DNA of 64,000 nucleotides from Zarea fungicola. Taxonomy: Eukaryota > Ascomycota > Sordariomycetes > Hypocreales > Cordycipitaceae. Shown piece after piece: positions 56,261-64,000 of this stretch; within the stretch, counting starts at the first letter, position 1; each line of letters opens with the position of its first letter. Under the pieces are notes generated by a model. The model ran no database searches. It was not told where the DNA came from and was given only the letters and a program-made list of their open reading frames with translations. The position numbers and the translations under genes are program-made. The DNA lies in contig FWCC01000229.1 of the NCBI GenBank assembly GCA_900169235.1, forward strand, positions 1 through 64,000, given 5' to 3'.

Positions 56261-57421
56261 TCAAGATCTGGCCTTTTCAACAGCCGCGTCGCGTAAGTGA
56301 AAACAATCCTCGTAGTGCCCGCTGTCGATGGTGTCCAGTACGCTGACTGCCTCGTCCTTGTTCGAACCACATCTTTGAACCACGACGACGTCATCATTCC
56401 CGGCTTCATTCTCACATGCGAGAATCCTGACGGACTTAAAAGCCCCTTCGGGTCCTTGTTGCTCACGAATAATGTCCCCCATCATCATGGCAAGCTGAAA
56501 CTCAAGCTGATTAGGTGTCCACCCTAGACCTTCCAGGTCACAAATCTCATGATACACCACACCGGAGCCATGGAAACTATCCATTTGCCTCTTGCGTGGC
56601 TCGAGGCTCTCTGATAAGGCGCACGCTTTCTGCGTCAACTTTGCAGAATTGAGGCCTCCTTTCCAGCAGTGTCGGCATCGCCCAATACAGTAGTCGACGA
56701 GGTACAAGGCTTCCAAATCAGATTGAATGCAGCTGCACAGGGCAGCAATTTCCTGGAAAATATGCGGATGAATCGCTTCTTGGCCCCATAGCTCCGAAAT
56801 GTCTAGAGCTATACGTCGAGCCGAACGAAGCGCCGAGGCCATGTCGTCCGACCACAAGCATTCTAGAGCGTACCTTATGTTGTTGCTTGGCTCACCCTCT
56901 ACTTCTCCCAGGATGGCTCGGTGGGCGCTGCCTTGGTCCCCACTGGGAGATATGAAGCGCAGACAGAGAAGATCAATATTATTATCAAAATAGACGTCGG
57001 TTTTCTTTGCTGGTAGGAAGATGGAGCATGTCTTATGCTTGCGCACTGCATTGGCGGAGTGCACGCAAGTCTTTAATAGGGTCTGCGAAAACCTATATGT
57101 TGAGGGATCACGCTTGAAATCAACTGTTGAAGCGCCATCTGACTCTCTAGGCGCAAGTTCCAGGCTATCAAGAAAAACTTCCTTCTCGTATCTTTTTGAT
57201 GCGTCCTTGATGGCTATATTTCTGTGCGTAGTTTTGAATGCAGTTGATGCGCGGCTATTGTCGTAGGGACCCGAGGCTGGGAAGCAGACATCGAGTATCT
57301 GAACACCCGGTCGGTAATTGATTGCATTCCAGATCTCCAACTGCAGCTCCGTCGGCAGTTTAGCAAATACAGGAAACATAGTTACTGTCACAAAATCCCG
57401 GGTGGCAGGGTAGTATGGCAA
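56261..57421 (-). CDS. 2EXR-domain protein
   Basis: 386 aa, single exon, or 372 aa if translation starts at the second ATG (57379). The 2EXR signature FPVFAKLPTELQLEIWNAI lies right after that second ATG, which favours it. The domain resembles an F-box core and is common in fungi, with no assigned biochemistry. The rest is a mixed alpha region with many acidic residues; a CRHCW pair sits about two thirds along. The gene starts about 2.5 kb from the catalase and converges on the SnoaL gene. Function unknown; possibly a protein-interaction adaptor. Confidence 0.85.
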   Translation of the reverse strand: MPYYPATRDFVTVTMFPVFAKLPTELQLEIWNAINYRPGVQILDVCFPASGPYDNSRASTAFKTTHRNIAIKDASKRYEKEVFLDSLELAPRESDGASTVDFKRDPSTYRFSQTLLKTCVHSANAVRKHKTCSIFLPAKKTDVYFDNNIDLLCLRFISPSGDQGSAHRAILGEVEGEPSNNIRYALECLWSDDMASALRSARRIALDISELWGQEAIHPHIFQEIAALCSCIQSDLEALYLVDYCIGRCRHCWKGGLNSAKLTQKACALSESLEPRKRQMDSFHGSGVVYHEICDLEGLGWTPNQLEFQLAMMMGDIIREQQGPEGAFKSVRILACENEAGNDDVVVVQRCGSNKDEAVSVLDTIDSGHYEDCFHLRDAAVEKARS

Positions 57422-59952
57422 GGTCCAGGGTCATCCAACAAGGTGGAATTTATATTTCTAGGAAGGAATCCGTATCATGTAGTTTGTCTCAGTGGAGCCT
57501 TTAATATTACCAGTCAGCTAAACAGGATAAATAAATCAATAGCCAACTTCCGAGCATCTGACTTGCATTGTCAATATTAAGCCAGGGCGCGAGCTACGTG
57601 ATGTTCAAGGATTACTAGCCATTCTTGGCCTACTGGCGTTGTCAGTTCTTTGTGGCGCAAGTGCTATTAAATCCTTTCTCTCACAGGCTAGGACCACAAA
57701 AGGGAAATGATGACTCAACGTCCACCAATTTGTCAGACTTGTTCTGTCCTAGAGCTATAATTTCGAGCAAATAAGACCTTGATGTGGATATACTCTTGAT
57801 AGACTCAGCTCTAGTCCCCCACATGTCCATTTATAGGCATTGGAACGGCAAGCGGTGGACATACGGCCGCTTGCTACTCGGCTGTGTACCAAACTTACAA
57901 CCACCCATATTAATAAACTCCGAGAGCAAACAGTCCCCCACAATCTGGCAACCTGACAGTCAGGCTGCCACGCCAACCCTTTTGCAAAGTCAAAGCCTTG
58001 AATCCATCTCATAACTAATGCACAGGCTATTCAAAGAGTCAATTCCAAATCGACAACGGAGGACAATCTAACTATTATCACGAATAAGCATCGAATCGCT
58101 GCTTACGTGCAGACGTTTTGTTCGGGTGTGCACGCCTAAAGGTCACACACACCTCTCCACCATTACGGAGCTACAGATAACAGTGAGCGTCTAACAAGGC
58201 TCTTCACTGCTTATAGCTTCCATGTCGTAAATTGACAGGCCATGGTGTCTGCGGATCCATCCGCTTATGAGCAGTCGGCAGTACTCCGAAGACGGCAAGT
58301 ATGTGCCGACGCACCTCCATGCATCTATGCTCTTTGATTCCAAAAGCACTAATCAGCCCAGAAGTCGTATATTTGTGGCGCTGGTGACCTGATTCAGGCA
58401 AGATCGCGCTTAGCAGTGGGACAGGAAGCTAATATGAATTGGTGTTGTAGGCAGACTCAATAGATGCGACGCAAACTAAACAGCGCGGATGCCACAATGG
58501 TCTCTATCCTATCTGAAAAGAGATCTGAAACTTGACGTTGGATACTTCCAACGCAGTGAAGACTAATGTACAATTTAGTCGCAGGAACCTGCCTTATTGC
58601 TCAAACGCTATAGTACTTCGTAGCTGTAGGGATGACCTTGGGATCGCCAGCATTGCTTCATCTGTGACAGTCTCAATGGTCGGTCGGTTGTATTGCATCA
58701 TCGCATTACACTCGCAGCTTATTAATGCTGACATATGATAGGTCAGAAGGTGCAACGTATTCGTACACCATGGCATCACCAACACCGTCTTATCGGTAAC
58801 TGGCGGGTTCAATCTGGGTTTTTCCCGTTCGCTAAAAAGCGTCAGGAGCGGGAGCGGGAGCGGAAATGAGCGCCGACCTGCTCCCAACAGTTTTATTCTT
58901 GGTGCGAAAATTGATAAACATTTCCGCATGGGTACTCGGATTCCATACCATCAAGAAGCATTGATACAATAGTAACTCTTGTGCTTGAACTTGCCATGTG
59001 CAGAGTATGCATTCACTAGGGATGAACAGTCGCAACACAGACTTGTCTAGTGAACGCCAAGTGTAACATGTACAGTGTCGTCTATGAACTCTTGGCTTCT
59101 GTAGTTCGACCTCGACCTATCGGTGTATCACGGCTTCCAGGCTGTGTTTCCGAAGCTGCATACATCAGGTCCACAACCCGAAAGCATAGTCCGTCGGACG
59201 TGGGGCCACCAATACGTATGCTTCAGTCTCGGATTTTCCGGTGACAGATTTAGCTCGGTGCCGTTGGTGACGTTGTAGTAGAGTTGTACCAACCTTACTG
59301 CCCCCCCCCCCTAGATACGAAGCTGCGCCAACATCAGTCCCGAAGGCGGGCTAGCGGCCGCCCGAAAAGAAGCTGCAGTTAGTCTCTGTGGCCGCAAAGA
59401 GGAAATTTATGGGGACTTGGGCTATAGACCTGGCGGATACTTACATGCCGTTTCTGCGGCTAAAGTTTATACCGTTTCCCATGTGCTGATTACAATATAT
59501 TTACTCTTCCCAGCTCGAACTAATGCAGGGGCATAAGCTAATGAGCATAATCCTTCAGCAACTATAACCGGCACGAGTCACGAGCCCAAGCCCTGCTTAC
59601 TTCTTGATTCAACCTGATGGCATGGCGCTACCCTATGGATCCTTATCCTTCGCTGTAACTCTTACGTGGTGATTTTAGACTACTAATTACGAAAGTAGAT
59701 GAAGAGTTGTGGATACTGCGTGGACTGGAGATGCGTACGCCCTGGCGTTTCTCGGCCGTCTGCATATGGCTAGAATGATACCCTGGTAGCCAGAAATAGC
59801 CCACGGAAGGTTTCCAGGGTAAATAAAAGATGACATAAAGAAGCGATGTGTCCCTAAACTGCTTCAAAAACAATAGTATCACTATTGAGAACAGCGAAGT
59901 TCAGGCCAAAATTTTGCCACACATAAACATTCTATCTGCATACAGACAAAAA
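57422..59952. other. intergenic, 2.5 kb, no gene seen
   Basis: No ORF with family or signal support. Contains GGAGCG x3 (58845-58862) and an 11-base poly-C tract (59301-59311). Confidence 0.5.
59301..59311 (+). repeat. poly-C tract (C11)
   Basis: Homopolymer in otherwise unremarkable intergenic DNA; possible length error in the assembly. Confidence 0.7.
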
Positions 59953-61124
59953 ATGGCCCCACGAGAATACGTTCAATGGAACGCGAAAGGCGTTGAGAAT
60001 ATCCCCGACGATGAAGCAGGAGACATCCAAACCGTCGTGGGCATGTTTGAGGGCCTGCATCAATTCATGTTTCAGATGAATGGTCACGTCGTTTCTGGAA
60101 CTCACGGACGAAGCCACGGTGTTGTCAAAGGCACTTTCATCGTCCCAGAGGACCTGCCCAGCCATCTGAAGCAGACAGAGCTGTTTACAAAGGGCGGTAA
60201 TTACCCAGTGGTATGCCGTTATAGCTCGTCTATACCGGATCCGAATGTGGATGTAAGGCGATATGCCACACTATGGCAATCTCAAAACTGACGGTCTTCT
60301 AGGATCGAGTTCCGCAGCTCCGTGGCTTCACTATGAAGTTGTTTGGTGTTGAAGGTGAAATGTTTGAGGAGGGCCGTGACGCCCCGACTCAAGATATGGA
60401 ATTCAACAGCATTCCCTTTCTAGACTTGGCCGACGCAAGAAGAGCCAAAGAGATACTTTCGCTACGACTCAAACATGGTGAGGACATTGCCGGCCTCTAC
60501 AAGGAGCTTGATACCCGCCCCGATGGCGAACTCATAAAGAGCCAGGACAAGGTGCGCAGCACACACTTGGAGTCCACTCGCCAGTACTCTCAAACGGCAT
60601 ACCGCTTTGGCAATTACATCATGAAGTACTCGCTTGTCCCCTCTTCCGACATGCAGCGTAAGCTCCACCAAGAGACAGTACAGCCCAGCGACGCACCGGA
60701 TGTCTTACAGCACTGGTTGCGTGATTTTCACTTGAATCACGAAGCGGAATATGAGTTTCAAGTACAGCTGTGTGAGAATCTGGACGAACAGCCTATCGAG
60801 GATGCTTCCAAGGTGTGGGATGAGGAGAAATATCCATGGCAGACGGTTGCGAGGCTGGTAATTCCCAAGCAAGACAGCAATGACCCCGCCAGGAAGACAT
60901 TCTGGCAAGATTACGTAGTCATTAACCCGTGGCATGGCCTTGTAAGCCTTCAGCCTCTTGGAGGATCAAACAGGCTGAGACGAGTTGGTAGGTTTCACGA
61001 ATCATATAAATACGCATGACTAACGAGACTTGCAGTTTACCCGGCCAGCAGAGCCATGAGGGAAAAGCTAAACAAACAAACGCCAATTCACCTCAAGAGC
61101 CTCAATGACTTTCCAAGCATGTAG
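59953..61124 (+). CDS. catalase-family protein (small, heme-dependent)
   Basis: 357 aa. Exons are 59953-60252, 60303-60987 and 61036-61124; all joins keep frame, and the last exon adds RVVYPASRAMREKL. It is much shorter than classical catalases (about 500 aa or more) and resembles the small SrpA-like catalase group. Family blocks: GTHGRSHGVVKGTF near residue 50 holds the distal His; CRYSSSIPDPNVD joined to DRVPQLRGFTMKLFG matches the RFS..RD.RG(F) region; and the proximal Tyr region is probably STRQYSQTAYRFG with the arginine four residues before the tyrosine. No signal peptide and no peroxisomal SKL; the end is DFPSM. It probably disproportionates H2O2 or acts as an organic peroxidase. Confidence 0.85.
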
Positions 61125-62145
61125 CCAGTCATAAGTGACGGTTTGGCCGGAAGACCAATTCGTCAATTCGCTACGCCATGGTGCGAAACCCAGAACGTGC
61201 GCTACCCAAACACATCCACATGTTATATTAGAAAGAGTAAAGTCTCTATGAACTATAGACAGCTGGGTCTGTTTGGTCTTGTTGATTTCTATATTTTGGG
61301 ATAATTTAACAAGACTTTGTAAAGTAAGACAGTCAGAAACCATGCGACAGAAATATTAGACACTGATAACTCACGCATCAAGACGCAAGTTGTGATTGTA
61401 GAATAATTTCGCATCCTCACCAATTGGTAGGGCTCTCGGGAACAAACTGAGACAAGCCAAGTGTGTCGTATTGAGCTTAACCGGGGCGTGCCATGGTGGT
61501 CTGGCGGCCGCTGTAAAAGTTTCTCCAAAGACGGTTGCGTCTTACTCAAGCCTCCCTGCACCGTTGTTATTAATAGAAGCCGTGGAATGAGCTTCTGGGA
61601 AGCGGCACAGTCCATTTCCAGGTTTGTAGCATTGCGACAAAGCCGCTGCAAACATGGCATGTTTTCTGGCACCCATGGTCAAATTACTACAGGGCTCGTT
61701 TTGCTTAGTTGCACTGTCAACTTTTTCTCTTTGTGCCTAGTTTGCTCCGTTGTCATGCTAGTCCGTGTTTGTCCGTCGTTTGTCGCATTCCTTCTTTGTC
61801 ATTGCAGCGTCGTCTCTTTGTCGCTTTGTCGCTTTCACATGGTAGCTAGTCTTTGTCTCCAGGTCTCTTTGTCGTGTGCTTGCCATCCGTCGAGCATTTA
61901 CGAAGCCACTGCGTCGCCATGGCTCATTCTGCTGCCCATTCAACGATCTGCAAAAAGGACTGACACGACGACGCCCCTAATTTCAGCTTCAAACACTCAT
62001 CGCAATTTACCTTTCTGTTTTTTTGCAGAAACGGAAGCTGAGAAAGGAAAGAAAGAAGGAAAGAAACAAAGAAACAAAACGTCAGAAATTCATTCTCCAT
62101 ACAACACCGCAGGAGGCCCTCGTTATCTGATTACAAGCTGCAATC
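61125..62145. promoter_or_regulatory. promoter of APH-like gene
   Basis: 1 kb. The 61700-61880 stretch is rich in TTGTCGCTTTG words, and 62040-62080 is purine-rich (GAAAG repeats). A 327-aa ORF that overlaps this is a composition artefact. Confidence 0.45.
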
Positions 62146-63015
62146 ATGGACATCACAATCAGAGAACCATACTACGCGCCCAAGGAGCGACTCCCGGCCC
62201 CTCTCCCTACCGAGAAGGAGATTCAAGAGGCAACGGAGGAATTCGAATCCACATTCCATCGAATTGTCCGCATCGGCCCCTATGTCGTCAAGCACGGCAC
62301 CAAACTCTGCCCCTCGGCAGGCGAGAACATGCTGTTTGTGAGGGAGGCTGCGCCAGGTGTGCAAATACCGCAAGTGTACGCCGTCTACTCCGTCTCCAAC
62401 GACAACGACGAGACGGAGACGTTCATCGTTATGGAATACATTGAGGGCCGGACCCTCAAGGCGAAATGGCCCGAGATGGAGGAGCGTGAAAAGCTGCACG
62501 CCGCCGGCCAGCTCCGCGCGTTCCTGGACCAGCTGCGTGCCATCCTGGCGCCGGGCTACTTTGGCGCGCTGGGCAGGCAGCCGTACGCGCATCCCTTCTT
62601 CCAGCTAACGCTCCAGACCTCCCCCTTTACGAATGAGGAGCTCAGCGGCCCATTTGACGATGCGTACGGCTTCGTCACGGGCATGTTGGAGAGGTTCGCG
62701 CTCCGCGTAAACGGCGAGTTTAATGAATCCGTTGCCCGTGGGGTGGCGGGTAATGCGCTCGATGTCGACCCTGCGCCAGTTTTTAGCCATGGCGACCTAG
62801 ACCAGTCCAAGATTATGTGTAAGAGTGATGGGACATTTGTTTTGCTTGGCTGGGAGGTGGCTGGGTGGTATCCCATGTTTTGGGAGTTTGCCATGGCAAC
62901 CTATGCGGGCGAGGGACGGGACAATGATTGGTACACCTATCTGGCGTGTATACTGAAGGAGTATCCTATCCAGTACCTGTGGATTCGCTCAATTCTTAGG
63001 GGGAATGGGTTTTAG
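62146..63015 (+). CDS. aminoglycoside phosphotransferase-fold protein, likely pseudokinase
   Basis: 289 aa in one exon. The APH/choline-kinase fold is clear: YVVKHG (nucleotide Lys), AGENMLFVRE (Glu), FIVMEYIEG hinge, then FSHGDLDQSKIM and FVLLGWEVAGWYP. In active relatives the catalytic loop is HGDLHPSNIM and the metal site is (I)IDWE. Here the Asn is Lys and the Asp before Trp-Glu is Gly, so both metal ligands are lost while the catalytic Asp of HGD stays. The frame is otherwise intact, so the gene is not obviously a pseudogene. It probably does not transfer phosphate, or uses an unusual mechanism. Fungi carry many APH-fold genes of unknown role. Confidence 0.85.
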   Translation: MDITIREPYYAPKERLPAPLPTEKEIQEATEEFESTFHRIVRIGPYVVKHGTKLCPSAGENMLFVREAAPGVQIPQVYAVYSVSNDNDETETFIVMEYIEGRTLKAKWPEMEEREKLHAAGQLRAFLDQLRAILAPGYFGALGRQPYAHPFFQLTLQTSPFTNEELSGPFDDAYGFVTGMLERFALRVNGEFNESVARGVAGNALDVDPAPVFSHGDLDQSKIMCKSDGTFVLLGWEVAGWYPMFWEFAMATYAGEGRDNDWYTYLACILKEYPIQYLWIRSILRGNGF

Positions 63016-64000
63016 GGTCTGGCTGAAAAGGGCTGCATCTACTACCTTTATAATGGCACAAGTTAGGGTTCATAATCCCACTTTACTAGAGATTTAAATT
63101 ATGAATAGCTAGTTCTATTAAATTTGTCCTATCTGTGATTTTAAGGCGTAGTACCTAGTCAATATACATTTACTGTCAAGCCCTCAATTTTAGTTACCAC
63201 CAAAGGCGGGCATGTGGAAATGCAAGCTAAAGGCATGGCATAAACTGACACTTACCTGCCTTAAAGACATTCAATCAAGTAAGTGGCTGTATGTTTCGCT
63301 GTATTGAAATAATGTAGTGACCAGTCCTTTTCTGCAGATGTAGCGTCCGCAGCATATGGGTGAACCACTCTATGGCGGGAATGCTCGTTGCCTTGGAGCA
63401 CACGCTGCACAACCAACTGGCGTAGACCTTTGCTTGTACGTCACATGAATACCTCGAAATGGCAATGTTTTACTGAGTTGCGCCATTTAAAATGACCATC
63501 TTTTGTACGTCGTACTTGGCCCTCAATGCCAGCTGCGCACCATGACATCGAGGTAGTCTTTGTGCAGGCTCCGTATCCTTTGATAATAAATTGGACTGAA
63601 TTACACAGTTTTGGCTGGCAGCGCCGGTGCCTTTGACAATAACCTTGTTGTCGCAGATGCTGTAGTGGTTGACCCGGCGGTTTGGCAGGTTGAGGTAGTT
63701 GGCGAGTAGTAGAAGGGTAATATATAATTTACTCTTAAAGAATTTGTAAATGTTAGATTTCAAGGCCAACATATCACTCAATCCTTATCTAGGACTCTTA
63801 TAATATTACCCGACTCTCTTCTTTACCTCACTCCCCTTGTCACATTTTGGCTTGAAGTAGGAAACCCTAGATGCCACAGAGCCTCCAAAAGCTAGCCTTC
63901 GCACCTTCGCTGGCTAGCAGATTCTCTTCGGGAATCCGTCTAGATTTTTCGTGCAGACTTAACTCACTTGAAAATTAGATAGTCTGGCTGATCGGTCTTG
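63016..64000. other. intergenic to right edge, no gene seen
   Basis: AT-rich with only short, unsupported ORFs (for example 63470-63781 minus). Confidence 0.45.

Noticed and set aside
61461..62444. 327-aa plus-strand ORF
   Set aside because: Runs through a pyrimidine-rich promoter and into the APH-like gene in another frame; Ser/Cys/Leu-rich composition artefact.
62146..63015. naming the APH-fold protein as an antibiotic-resistance kinase
   Set aside because: Fungal APH-fold proteins are not resistance genes as a rule, and this one lacks two catalytic residues.

Overview
The window is nuclear DNA of a filamentous ascomycete. Genes are broken by short introns of about 50-95 bp with GT..AG ends and CTAAC/CTGAC-like branch sites. 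The protein families point the same way: HET domains, Zn2Cys6 regulators, 2EXR and F-box-like proteins, DFG5/DCW1-type GH76, killer-toxin-like GH18 chitinase and fungal MFS pumps. The family mix suggests Sordariomycetes, probably Hypocreales; that is an inference, since no species marker is present. I saw no rRNA, tRNA, CRISPR or intact transposon.

Layout. 0-6 kb: a cytochrome P450 cut off by the left edge (-), a dienelactone hydrolase (+) sharing its 1.1 kb promoter, and an MFS drug transporter (-). 7-11.5 kb: a nucleoside hydrolase and a concentrative nucleoside transporter, both on the minus strand, which look like a nucleoside-scavenging pair; the hydrolase has an in-frame stop that needs an ultra-short intron to be read through. 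12-17 kb: a six-exon MFS transporter converging on a Zn2Cys6 regulator; the palindromic 9-mer CTCGGCCGA lies upstream of both. 17.7-20 kb: an intronless atypical SDR, a decayed BCS1-like AAA ATPase and a small single-pass membrane protein.

21.8-39.5 kb is rich in secreted proteins: two paralogous small cysteine-containing proteins on either side of a GH5 exo-beta-1,3-glucanase, a 1236-residue killer-toxin-like chitinase (LysM x2, chitin-binding domain, GH18, long C-terminal part), a divergently transcribed secreted protein of 263 aa, an F-box-like gene with two in-frame stops, a cysteine-rich 122-aa secreted protein and a 207-aa secreted protein with dibasic sites. The region looks like a fungal interaction or wall-attack locus.

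40-46.4 kb: two HET-domain genes, the first probably frameshifted, on either side of a Dot5/PrxQ-type nuclear peroxiredoxin. 47.7-56 kb: an alcohol acetyltransferase-like enzyme, a GPI-type GH76 wall mannosidase, an NmrA-like oxidoreductase and a SnoaL-like protein. 56-63 kb: a 2EXR protein, a small catalase-family protein and an aminoglycoside-phosphotransferase-fold protein that has lost two key catalytic residues.

Exon boundaries come from reading splice signals and frame continuity by eye; no alignment or database search was run.
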